Of a stretch of DNA of 29,190 bases, positions 4,812 to 11,594 are shown piece by piece (position 1 is the first letter of the stretch; the number at the start of each line of letters is the position of its first letter). Both the position numbers and the translations under genes were made by a program. The DNA comes from a virus. The stretch spans positions 1 through 29,190 of IMG/VR virus record IMGVR_UViG_3300047322_000273, one strand, 5' to 3'. Below the pieces are notes generated by a model. The model worked only from the letters and a program-made list of their open reading frames with translations, was not told the origin of the DNA and did no database searches.

Positions 4812-5385
4812 GCCGTACAAGAAGGATTCGCCCAAGGGCAAATGCAACGAGTGCGGCGGCTATCACGGCCTTCCGGCTGTCCACCTGTCCTACGTCGGGC
4901 ATGCGGCTTTGACCGATCGGCTGCTGAACTGCGACGAGCAATGGACATGGGAGCCGGTCGCGTTCGGCGCCGATGGCTTGCCCCTGCTCGACCAGCAAGG
5001 CGGCATGTGGATTCGCCTGACGGTCTGCGGAGTGACGCGTCTTGGCTATGGTGACGCCCAAGGTAAGACCGGGCCGGACGCCATGAAGGAACGCATCGGC
5101 GACGCTCTGCGCAACGCTGCAATGCGGTTCGGGGCGGCTTTGGACCTTTGGCACAAGGGCGATCTCCACAAAGATCAGAACGATAGCGACGAAGCGCCGG
5201 AAAGCCTGAGCGAAAGCGAAATGACGGATTTCAAGATCGCCATTCGCGAGGCAGAAGACATTGAAGGTCTGACGCGTATTGGCGACGGGATTGGCAAAAG
5301 CAAGGTGACGGAGAAGCAGCGCGCGGAATTGCTCGCTGATTACTCCAAGCGCAAGAAGGAACTCAAGCAGCCGGTGCCAGCATGA
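4738..5385 (+). CDS. Probable single-strand annealing recombinase (Rad52/DdrA-like)
   Basis: 215 residues from ATG 4738, chosen because GGAG lies six bases upstream; the frame is open further up but that part overlaps other genes. Residues about 35-45 hold KCNECGGYHG, followed by the conserved core HLSYVGHAALTDRLL..WTWEP..GLP..D..GGMWIRLTVCGVTRLGYGDAQGK...DAMKERIGDALRNAAMRFGAALDLWHKGDLH. This pattern (YVGHA, RLGYGDA, IGDALRNAAMRFG) is that of phage annealing proteins with a Rad52-like core, which coat and anneal single strands in phage recombination. The C-terminal 60 residues are a charged helical extension. No partner exonuclease is visible nearby. The fold family is moderately sure from memory of related phage proteins. 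Confidence 0.65.
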   Translation: METKKTGLQLLREPFPDHQISLLPKPYKKDSPKGKCNECGGYHGLPAVHLSYVGHAALTDRLLNCDEQWTWEPVAFGADGLPLLDQQGGMWIRLTVCGVTRLGYGDAQGKTGPDAMKERIGDALRNAAMRFGAALDLWHKGDLHKDQNDSDEAPESLSESEMTDFKIAIREAEDIEGLTRIGDGIGKSKVTEKQRAELLADYSKRKKELKQPVPA

Positions 5386-5663
5386 TGGATCTCTCGAAGG
5401 TCGATGCCGAGAAGATCCAGGCGCGCGGCGAGTATGCGACCGTCAACGGCGAGTACAAAACGCTTATGTCGGTCATCCAATCTCGCACGCAGGAGGCTTG
5501 CGACTCCTTGCGGCGCGGCCTTCAAGAGACTGATCTTGACCGCGCGATAGGCGCTTTCGAGTACGCAGAAATGGTCGCTTCCGGTCTGAAGGTGGCGATC
5601 GTGGAAGCAGCCGAACTGAAGGCGCAAAAAGACGAGCTATACCAAGCGGCTTGGGGCAAATAA
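5382..5663 (+). CDS. Helical hypothetical protein coupled to the annealing protein
   Basis: 93 residues. It starts at ATG 5382 within the stop of the annealing-protein gene (ATGATGG), or three bases later at the second ATG. The sequence is almost all alpha-helical with alternating charge (VDAEKIQARGEYATVNGEYKTLMSVIQSRTQEACDSLRRGL...VAIVEAAELKAQKDELYQAAWGK). No membrane segment, no metal site. The strict coupling suggests that it works with the annealing protein, for instance as a small accessory or SSB-like helper, but no SSB (OB-fold) signature is seen. Family not recognised. Confidence 0.65.
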   Translation: MMDLSKVDAEKIQARGEYATVNGEYKTLMSVIQSRTQEACDSLRRGLQETDLDRAIGAFEYAEMVASGLKVAIVEAAELKAQKDELYQAAWGK

Positions 5664-5701
5664 CGCTGGCGCATCGCGCCGGACACGATAGAGAGAAGAA
5701 C

Positions 5702-5995
5702 ATGAGCGGATACAAAAAGATCCCGACGAGCGCCGAAGTGTGCGCCGTCATCCGTGCTCGGCACAACGCCGACATGACCGTGTTTGCGACCTTCAGCGAC
5801 CCGGATGGAACGTTCAACGGCGGCCCGGGCGAGCGCGGTCGGATGGATACGGCGTATGGCTTGAAGGGCTGCGATTGGCCGTTGATCGAATACCGCACGA
5901 CGTGGGACATCGACCAAGACCCAGAGCGTTCATACAAGCGCCACAACGAGAAGCACGAATACTGGATCTGCATCCCGTTGCGAGACGACGCATGA
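5702..5995 (+). CDS. Hypothetical early protein (97 aa)
   Basis: Starts at ATG 5702, with GAGAGAAG upstream. The product has a mixed alpha/beta look with short strands (MTVFATFSD, WICIPLRDDA), many Asp/Arg/Tyr residues, and a Gly-rich loop (NGGPGERGRMDTAYGL). No HTH, no metal motif, no membrane segment; two isolated cysteines. Its stop overlaps the following start (ATGA). I do not recognise the family. Operon position suggests an accessory function used soon after induction. Confidence 0.65.
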   Translation: MSGYKKIPTSAEVCAVIRARHNADMTVFATFSDPDGTFNGGPGERGRMDTAYGLKGCDWPLIEYRTTWDIDQDPERSYKRHNEKHEYWICIPLRDDA

Positions 5996-6171
5996 CCCCC
6001 ACAAAGACAGCCGCTCTCACGCACCTAGGAGCGCTATGCAACGCCAATAAGCCGACGAGCGTGCTGCTGCATCAAGCGGTGGCGTCGAGCGCGGCGCTGT
6101 TTTCCACACTGGCCGGCGAACCGGTAGAGATCAGGATCGGCTCTGTGCTGATCGCAAGGAGCGAGATATGA
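5992..6171 (+). CDS. Hypothetical early protein (59 aa)
   Basis: Starts at ATG 5992 in an ATGA overlap and ends in another ATGA overlap with the next gene, so it is translated as part of a chain. The N-terminal helix (KTAALTHLGALCNANKPTSVLLHQAVASSAALFSTL) is followed by a short strand region (PVEIRIGSVLIARSEI). It may form a small alpha/beta unit. No family recognised. Confidence 0.6.
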   Translation: MTPTKTAALTHLGALCNANKPTSVLLHQAVASSAALFSTLAGEPVEIRIGSVLIARSEI

Positions 6172-6542
6172 AAGACGAAAAACGCGCGGCAGACGATGCG
6201 GAGCAATTGACGCTAGACGCGCTCTTTGCAGCGCAGCGATTCATCGAGAACGGAATCGAATTCGGCTACATCAAGATGCCGAGTATGGAAATCGACGATG
6301 CACATCAAACGTTGCCGCTCGTTCAGAAAGCGCTCGCTGCATACCAAGCCGCGCTGTCGTCCCGCGCCGATGGCGGCAAGGGTTCGAGCGATGCGGCGCG
6401 GATTGACTGGCTCGAACAGGAAGATGAAATGGGCTTCTATTACAACATCGACCACATTTCCGCGAATATCAACGGAGGGTTTAACGGTTTCAAGACACTA
6501 CGCGAAGCAATCGACGCCGCCATTGCAGGAGAGAAGAAATGA
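6168..6542 (+). CDS. Phage accessory protein of the DAARIDWLE...REAIDAAI type
   Basis: 124 residues. The C-terminal half has DAARIDWLEQEDEMGFYYNIDHISANINGGFNGFKTLREAIDAAI, a pattern I know from many small Burkholderia and Pseudomonas phage proteins of unknown role. A central segment SSRADGGKGSSD is shared at DNA level (GATGGCGGCAAGGGT) with the next gene, and REAIDAAI recurs near the end of that gene. It therefore belongs to the same module family. Start and stop are both ATGA-coupled to the neighbours. No catalytic motif is visible. Confidence 0.7.
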   Translation: MKDEKRAADDAEQLTLDALFAAQRFIENGIEFGYIKMPSMEIDDAHQTLPLVQKALAAYQAALSSRADGGKGSSDAARIDWLEQEDEMGFYYNIDHISANINGGFNGFKTLREAIDAAIAGEKK

Positions 6543-8029
6543 ACGACGAAATCAAAGCGCGGCTGTCTCATGCCCTTGAGCATGCCGAAAGGCGCGGATC
6601 GGCACTGGAAAGCCACGTTTCCGTATTGAAGTCGGACGTTCGCGCCCTTCTAGCCGATGGCGGCAAGGGTGAGGCGGTGCTAAAGCTGGAAGGGGAATTG
6701 GCTGTAGCTATGAGCATTATCGAGGCGATGCGCTCTGAACTAAACGCTCCGCAAGCCGAGTGCGCACCGCGTGAGGCGCAGCCGAAGCTCACGGTGTGGT
6801 ATGGCTCGCTGCCCGAGAGCAACGGCAAGACGAACTGGACCGCTATCCTGCACCGCGGTGACGTTACAGAAGGCATCACGATTGACATATCCGAATACCC
6901 CGACCGCACGCGCTACGAAGCTGATCGTATGCGCTGGATGATTGGCGAACTAGCCGATGAACCGTGGATTCTCGATTACGACGCTGACAAACACAGCGGG
7001 TATGCCGCCCCTACGCCTGAGCGTGCGCAGCCGGTGGGGCCGAGAACAACGCTCAACTATGACGGCACTTTTGATACCACGTGCGCTCATTGCGGTGGAA
7101 ACGGATGCTTTGCTTGTCTTAAAAGCGCCGCCCCTACGCCTGAGCGTGCGCCGCGTGAGGCGCAGCCGGTGGCGTGGAAGGACGAAATTATCGAATACCT
7201 GCAATCGTCTTTCGACTCGGAAGGAATCACGGAAAACGATTCGGGCGAAGAACTGATTCGTTTGTCGTCGGCAATCGCAGCGGTTGAAGAGGTAGCAGGC
7301 ATTGAATCATTCTTCGATGCAGTCGCCGCCCCTACGCCTGAGCGTGCACCGCGTGAGGCGCAGCCGATCTATCTGGTAAGCAGCGAAGGTCGGTTTTGGC
7401 AGATTGTGAGTGAACCGGTTTGGGTCAACTGGCAGGCCGATTATCGCAACGTGCTCTACACCGCCGCGCGTGAGGTGCAGCCGGTGAATATCGAGAAGGA
7501 AGACGACTCAGAAATCGCGTGCATTTCGTGTGGATTGACTCTAGGCGAATCTCGTCTGATCACGTCGCACGCCGAGCGCAAAGGACGCGGCTATATCACG
7601 AAGGATGCAGTCGAGCGAGCGAAGCGCGTTATGGCGGCGGTTGACACATACCACGAGCGGCCGGACGGCGGAAATCGTCACGCATTGCGCAGCATATTGA
7701 TGGACGAATTCGAAGAGCTTCTCGCAGCCCCTACGCCTGAGCGTGCGGACGCCGACACAGCGGGGGTGAATTCCGACTCGTTCGAGAAGTGGTGGGATAT
7801 GGAACGTGCGCGCATTCAAGCCGACAGGCCCATTGACAAAAGCATCGCGCACCGTGGTTGGTGTGCCGCTTTCGCAGCAGGCGCGAGTCAGGAGCGTGCG
7901 GACGCCGAAAAGGATGCGGCGCGGTATAGGTTTCTTGAGACGCAGTGTAAGGCAGGAACTTACAGAGGAATTATCAGCCGCGAAGCAATCGACGCCGCAA
8001 TCTTAGCCGCTAAGGAGAATAAATCGTGA
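6539..8029 (+). CDS. Repeat-linked modular accessory protein (496 aa)
   Basis: A chain of short modules joined by near-identical linkers. Linkers: APREAQP (76-82), AAPTPERAQPV (156-166), AAPTPERAPREAQP (197-210 and 263-276), AAREVQPV (309-316), AAPTPERADADTAGV (396-410) and ERADAEKDA (452-460). Modules: an N-terminal coiled coil with LLADGGKG; a beta-rich part (85-155); a CxxCxGxG-type zinc knuckle (C182, C185, C190, C193); an acidic helical part (213-262); a Trp-rich strand segment (278-308); a segment with C328/C331; an FEKWWDMERAR...WCAAFAAG unit (415-448) and a DAARYRFL...REAIDAAI unit (459-488). Several modules resemble free-standing small phage proteins. Function unknown; a multi-partner scaffold or an array of anti-host peptides would fit. 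It starts in an ATGA overlap. Confidence 0.7.
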   Translation: MNDEIKARLSHALEHAERRGSALESHVSVLKSDVRALLADGGKGEAVLKLEGELAVAMSIIEAMRSELNAPQAECAPREAQPKLTVWYGSLPESNGKTNWTAILHRGDVTEGITIDISEYPDRTRYEADRMRWMIGELADEPWILDYDADKHSGYAAPTPERAQPVGPRTTLNYDGTFDTTCAHCGGNGCFACLKSAAPTPERAPREAQPVAWKDEIIEYLQSSFDSEGITENDSGEELIRLSSAIAAVEEVAGIESFFDAVAAPTPERAPREAQPIYLVSSEGRFWQIVSEPVWVNWQADYRNVLYTAAREVQPVNIEKEDDSEIACISCGLTLGESRLITSHAERKGRGYITKDAVERAKRVMAAVDTYHERPDGGNRHALRSILMDEFEELLAAPTPERADADTAGVNSDSFEKWWDMERARIQADRPIDKSIAHRGWCAAFAAGASQERADAEKDAARYRFLETQCKAGTYRGIISREAIDAAILAAKENKS

Positions 8030-8313
8030 TCGACCGTAAAAAGGTATTCGGCGCGCTGATGGACGTGAAAATGTTCTGGCCGAAGGAAGTCGGATACGAG
8101 GCGCTCGATATTATCAAGGATGCCGTCGAACAGGCTTTGAAGCTGGAGCGTGCGGACGCCGACACAGCGGGGGTGAGGCCCGGTGGTAATGGCTATCCCG
8201 ATGCGATGGTGATTAAGAGCGATCCCTGTGCATGTTGCGGAGGGTGTGGCTGCTTCGCTTGCCTTAAAAATAATCGCGCGAGTGAGCGTGCGGACGCCGA
8301 AAAGGATGCGGCG
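7004..8313 (+). repeat. Dispersed direct repeats encoding the linkers
   Basis: A 23-bp unit (core CCCCTACGCCTGAGCGTGC) occurs at 7004-7026, 7127-7149, 7325-7347 and, with one change, 7724-7746. A 31-bp unit beginning GAGCGTGCGGACGCCGACAC is identical at 7739-7769 and 8146-8176, thus in two different genes. A 30-bp unit (GAGCGTGCGGACGCCGAAAA plus ten more bases) is identical at 7892-7921 and 8284-8313. A related unit GCACCGCGTGAGGCGCAGCC lies near 6764. Spacing is irregular, so this is not CRISPR. Confidence 0.92.
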
Positions 8314-8613
8314 AAGGAGCGAGAACGTTTCTGGTGCGAACTTCGCTCTATTCACGATCCTGACGATCTGAACAAGCACGAGGTTGAGCTTGCATGGTCT
8401 ATGTGGCAAGCCCGCGCAATTCTAGCCGCGAACAAGGACGAAATGAACGACGAACTCCTACGTGCAGTAGAGAACCTGATCCAGGCAGCAGATGCCTATC
8501 TGGAAGGATACGACGAACCGGCTGTCGTGCCTTTCAACACGCGCCGGGGAAGTTTTGGCGAGTTGCGCGAGGCATATGCGCGGGCGATGGAGCGAAGAGA
8601 AAAGGAGAAATGA
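8026..8613 (+). CDS. Second module-family protein with zinc-knuckle (195 aa)
   Basis: Starts at GTG 8026 with AAGGAG upstream. The N-terminal 40 residues are helical (DRKKVFGALMDVKMFWPKEVGYEALDIIKDAVEQALKL). The linker ERADADTAGV (41-50) and the linker SERADAEKDAAK are encoded by the same DNA repeats as in the preceding gene. Between them lies a CACCGGCGCFACLK knuckle (C68, C71, C76, C79) equivalent to the one upstream. The rest (RFWCELRSIHDPDDLNKHEVELAWSMWQARAIL..., then LLRAVENLIQAADAYLEG) looks like further modules of the same family. The two genes appear to exchange modules by recombination at the repeats. Function unknown. Confidence 0.68.
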   Translation: MIDRKKVFGALMDVKMFWPKEVGYEALDIIKDAVEQALKLERADADTAGVRPGGNGYPDAMVIKSDPCACCGGCGCFACLKNNRASERADAEKDAAKERERFWCELRSIHDPDDLNKHEVELAWSMWQARAILAANKDEMNDELLRAVENLIQAADAYLEGYDEPAVVPFNTRRGSFGELREAYARAMERREKEK

Positions 8614-8825
8614 TGGCGAAGCTAGTCACTCTCGACCAATGGGCCGAAGCCTTGTTCGGCAGCTCGAAGCCGCACCGCAACACGCTGCTCAACTGGAGGA
8701 AAAACGGGCGAATCGTCCCTCAGCCGATAAAATGCGGCACAAAATATTTCGTCGAGCCGCACGCCGTCTATTACGATGACGCTGGCGAGATGCAACGGAG
8801 ACTGGGGAATGGCCGCACGGCGTAG
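8613..8825 (+). CDS. xis: Excisionase (Xis-like, HTH/winged-helix)
   Basis: 70 residues. ATG 8613 is preferred to ATG 8610 because it places GGAG five bases upstream instead of two. The sequence LVTLDQWAEALFGSSKPHRNTLLNWRKNGRIVPQPIKCGTKYFVEPHAVYYDD follows the pattern of short phage excisionases of the YkgN/DUF1233 type: a MerR-like helix (TLLNWRKNGRI) and a wing (IKCGTKYFV). It should bind next to the attachment site and direct the integrase toward excision. It is directly upstream of int and overlaps it by 17 bases, the usual xis-int arrangement. Repressor control of the early promoter would link its supply to induction. Confidence 0.82.
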   Translation: MAKLVTLDQWAEALFGSSKPHRNTLLNWRKNGRIVPQPIKCGTKYFVEPHAVYYDDAGEMQRRLGNGRTA

Positions 8826-9924
8826 GGAAGCGAAGCGCCGGCACTGGCCGGCCAATCTGTATCAGAACAGCGCAGGCTATTTTTATTGGCGCAATCCCGA
8901 CACGAAGAAGGATTACGGCATCGGTCGAGATCAGGCGAAGGCATTCGGGGAAGCGCGGGCCGCCAATGCTGAGTTGGAAAGCAGCCGAGGTTATCGATCG
9001 GTCGTCCAGCGAATGACCGCTCCCGACGAAAAAACGCTGCTGGAATGGTCGACTGAGTACCAGAAGATTTACGAAGAAACTCGTAATCCAACGGCGAGCA
9101 CCATGCAGACGGTACGGGCTGGCCTTCGTGTTGTGTTGAAAGCACCGTTCGCTGATAAGCATCTTCGGAAGATACAAACGCGCGAGATAGCCGAGTTTCT
9201 GGACGGGATCGATAAGCCGAATATGGCGAAACTCGCCCGGAAGACGCTTTCCGACATGATGCGCGTGGCTGAAACGAAAGGGATTATCGATTCTGGGAAG
9301 AATCCAGTATCAGTCACCAGAACGCCAGAAATTACGGTCGAGCGATCCAGACTCATGCTTCCCGAGTTCAAATTGATCTACGCCGAAGCGCTGAAAATGG
9401 AGCCATGGGTAGCGCGCAGTTTCGAATTAGCCCTGTTGACAGGCCAGCGTCGGGAAGACGTTGCCAACATGCTTTTCTCAGACGCGAAAGACGGATTTCT
9501 CTTCGTCGCTCAGCAGAAGACGAAAATGAAGCTTCGGATTCCGCTGGCGGTACGCATGGATGCGATCGGATTGTCTCTGGAAGACGTAATCAAGCGCTGC
9601 CGGGATAAGGTCGTGTCGAAATCGATGATTCACCATGCGCGGGTCGTCGGGAATCAGAAGCCGGGTTATCCGGTCGACCCTGACTCGCTCACGCGTGGCT
9701 TTCGTCTAGCTAGAACAGCGGCCGGTGTGAAGTGGGAGGAAGGAAAGACGCCGGCATCGTTTCATGAGCTGCGCAGCCTGGCGGCCCGGCTTTACGCTGA
9801 GCAATACAGCCCCGAGTTCGCGCAGGCGATCCTTGGACATAAGTCGGCCAGCATGACCGAAATGTACCGGGATGTGCGAGGAGCGGAGTGGGTCGAAGTG
9901 AAACTAGGAGCTAACGGTGGGTAG
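8809..9924 (+). CDS. int: Tyrosine-type site-specific integrase (lambda Int-like)
   Basis: 371 residues from ATG 8809 (GGAG eight bases upstream). Residues 14-55 (NLYQNSAGYFYWRNPDTKKDYGIGRDQAKAF) form the arm-site DNA-binding domain. Residues about 75-165 are the SAM-like core-binding domain. The catalytic domain carries all expected residues: R214 (TGQR), K237 (QQKTK), H319 and R322 (FHELR), H344 (LGHKS) and the nucleophile Y353 (MYRD). Length and order match lambda Int (356 aa). It integrates and, with Xis, excises the phage at att. The gene follows xis and is coupled to the next gene, whose product shares the arm-binding domain. All parts needed for activity are intact. Confidence 0.95.
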   Translation: MAARRREAKRRHWPANLYQNSAGYFYWRNPDTKKDYGIGRDQAKAFGEARAANAELESSRGYRSVVQRMTAPDEKTLLEWSTEYQKIYEETRNPTASTMQTVRAGLRVVLKAPFADKHLRKIQTREIAEFLDGIDKPNMAKLARKTLSDMMRVAETKGIIDSGKNPVSVTRTPEITVERSRLMLPEFKLIYAEALKMEPWVARSFELALLTGQRREDVANMLFSDAKDGFLFVAQQKTKMKLRIPLAVRMDAIGLSLEDVIKRCRDKVVSKSMIHHARVVGNQKPGYPVDPDSLTRGFRLARTAAGVKWEEGKTPASFHELRSLAARLYAEQYSPEFAQAILGHKSASMTEMYRDVRGAEWVEVKLGANGG

Positions 9925-10495
9925 ACCAAGAAAAAGCGGACTTCCTCCGCGCCTCAATAAGAACGGTGCTGGATATTTCTACTTCAACTACCCCGCCAAA
10001 ATGGGCGGATCGATCAAGACGGTCGGTCTTGGGAGAGATCAAGAAAAAGCGATTGCTATCGCAAATGAATTGAATGCGACGTTAGGCGAGATCGGAAAAG
10101 AGAAACTGGAAAAGCGCACACAAGCAGAATTGCTCAGAGCCAAGACGGGGTTTTCTCTAGATCCCTCCGGCCTGCTTGACCTTTCATTCTTACGATCAAA
10201 ATCAGAGATTTACGATCGCGTGGCCGGAGTCTACTTCCTTCTTTCAGACGGGGAAGTTGTGTATGTCGGGCAGTCTGTGGACTGCAATGCCAGACTCAGT
10301 GCGCACTTTCGGGAAGGCACGAAAGCATTTGATTCGAGCTACATACTGAGGTCCGACCCTCGCGATCTCATTGAATTGGAGGCACTGTACATTCAGAAAT
10401 TCAGGCCCAAGTTCAACCTTGATCTTCCCGATCCAAAACGCAAGACAGCATGGGGGCTGACACAGCATATCTCAGCGATAGAGGTGAAATTCTAA
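9917..10495 (+). CDS. Fusion of an integrase-type arm-site DNA-binding domain with a GIY-YIG nuclease domain
   Basis: 192 residues starting at GTG 9917, with AGGAG six bases upstream and an 8-base overlap with int. Residues 1-57 (LNKNGAGYFYFNYP...VGLGRDQEKAIAIANELNATL) are clearly homologous to residues 14-56 of the neighbouring integrase: AGYFY, GRDQ.KA and NA.L are shared. Residues 58-100 are a charged helical linker. Residues 103-170 form a GIY-YIG domain: G104-V-Y106 and Y116-V-G118, the conserved R126, catalytic E155 and N167 (ELEALYIQKFRPKFN). All catalytic positions are present. The protein is therefore expected to bind Int arm-type sites and nick or cut there. It has no recombinase domain. 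A role in integration, excision, or mobility/competition at attP is inferred. Confidence 0.85.
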   Translation: MGRPRKSGLPPRLNKNGAGYFYFNYPAKMGGSIKTVGLGRDQEKAIAIANELNATLGEIGKEKLEKRTQAELLRAKTGFSLDPSGLLDLSFLRSKSEIYDRVAGVYFLLSDGEVVYVGQSVDCNARLSAHFREGTKAFDSSYILRSDPRDLIELEALYIQKFRPKFNLDLPDPKRKTAWGLTQHISAIEVKF

Positions 10496-10742
10496 ACGAA
10501 TAGTGGGCGATGATAGACGGTTCTAGATTCCATAAGGGTTCTAGACCGATTTCCATTGCCTCCCGCGTAAAACCCCGCGAACCTCGTTTTTCCTAATTCA
10601 TTCAATACCTTACGTGATTTTCTCGGCATCCAAAGGATGCACGCGAATGCACAGTCACGCACGTTTCAAATCAAGTACTTACAGCGCCGTTATAAACGAC
10701 GCCTTTCGTCATACATGAGATAGAATCTCGCCGGAGAAAATA
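10496..10742. other. Candidate attP region with several short repeats; no gene seen
   Basis: The gap follows the int/GIY-YIG pair. GGTTCTAGA occurs twice (10519-10527, 10537-10545; 18-bp period). GCATCC-AAA-GGATGC is an inverted repeat at 10626-10640. ATGCAC, ATGCAC, ACGCAC lie at 10637, 10647 and 10657, an exact 10-bp period that puts them on one helix face. Such groups fit Int/Xis/IHF binding around an attachment core. The core itself cannot be named without the host site. No tRNA-like sequence was found. Confidence 0.45.
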
Positions 10743-11594
10743 ATGATCGGACAAAACATGTGCGGAAAAATTGCAGCAGTCGCGGTGGCGTTGGTTCTGG
10801 CAGCTTGCGGGGGTGGTGGAGGCGGGGGTGGTGGATCGAGCGAACCGGCGCAGACATCGAAGCCGACTCAGGTGGTGACGAAGCCTTGCTACTTGGAGAA
10901 CGTTGATTCGACAAAGCCCTGCGTCGTCGACGATGCGACGGTGGTTCGGGCCGACGCATTCAACGGCGACCAAGGCCCGTTGAAAGTCCGGCTTGCTCAA
11001 ATGGCGACAGGCGGAAACTTCGGGATTTGCGCCATTGGCGGATCGATCACGGCGGGCGAGGTTGCCCCTTGGTATGACATCGATAAGACATTCGTCGGCC
11101 GCACGTTCAATTGGTTTCGGAACACGTTCCCGAAATCGACCTTCGAACTGCACAACGCGGCCATCAGCGGAACCGAAACATCGCTTGCAGCGCAGCGTGT
11201 CGGCGCGTTCATCACGACGTACAAATGCGACATTATGATTGTCGAGTTCGCGGTGAACGATAACGGAAATTCGAAGGCAAATCCGGGTTGGGTCGAGGTC
11301 GAATACGGCAAGCTGCTAGACCAAATCACGACATTCGGCGCAATCCCGGTTTCGTTGGAAACGATGCTTCCGGATTGTGAAAGCGCACAGAACGCGCATT
11401 ACCCAGTCTATGCAGCTCGGAATCTTCCGCTGATGGTCAGCGAGAGCGATGCGATCTGCCAGATGACGAAAGACGGCACCCTGAAACAATCCGACTGGAA
11501 CGCGGACGGAACGCACCCGAATACCTACGGGCACGAACTTCTGGCTCTGCTACTGACAAAGAATTTCGAGCGTCTCATCCCCGGCCATCAGTAA
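10743..11594 (+). CDS. Secreted SGNH/GDSL-hydrolase lipoprotein (probable lysogenic-conversion gene)
   Basis: 283 residues from ATG 10743 with GGAG six bases upstream. Residues 1-22 are a lipoprotein signal with lipobox LAAC (C22), followed by nine glycines (23-31) and a Ser/Thr/Pro linker. The catalytic domain shows all four SGNH blocks: GGS101-IT, G143 (ISGTE), VN172D and D255-G-T-H258. It should be an esterase or deacetylase anchored in the outer membrane or periplasm, acting on an acylated polysaccharide or peptidoglycan; the substrate cannot be read from the sequence. It stands alone on the plus strand between the putative attP and the convergent lysis genes, a usual spot for a moron expressed in the lysogen. 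A weak -10-like TATAAA lies at 10691. Confidence 0.85.
   Translation: MIGQNMCGKIAAVAVALVLAACGGGGGGGGGSSEPAQTSKPTQVVTKPCYLENVDSTKPCVVDDATVVRADAFNGDQGPLKVRLAQMATGGNFGICAIGGSITAGEVAPWYDIDKTFVGRTFNWFRNTFPKSTFELHNAAISGTETSLAAQRVGAFITTYKCDIMIVEFAVNDNGNSKANPGWVEVEYGKLLDQITTFGAIPVSLETMLPDCESAQNAHYPVYAARNLPLMVSESDAICQMTKDGTLKQSDWNADGTHPNTYGHELLALLLTKNFERLIPGHQ

Noticed and set aside
7004-8313. CRISPR array
   Set aside because: The repeats lie in frame inside genes, with spacings from 100 to 400 bp, and the text between them is coding sequence. No cas genes.
10519-10545. tRNA 3' end (T-arm-like GGTTCTAGATTCC)
   Set aside because: The loop does not fit the TTCRANYC pattern and there is no acceptor stem or CCA context; treated only as a repeat in the attP candidate.
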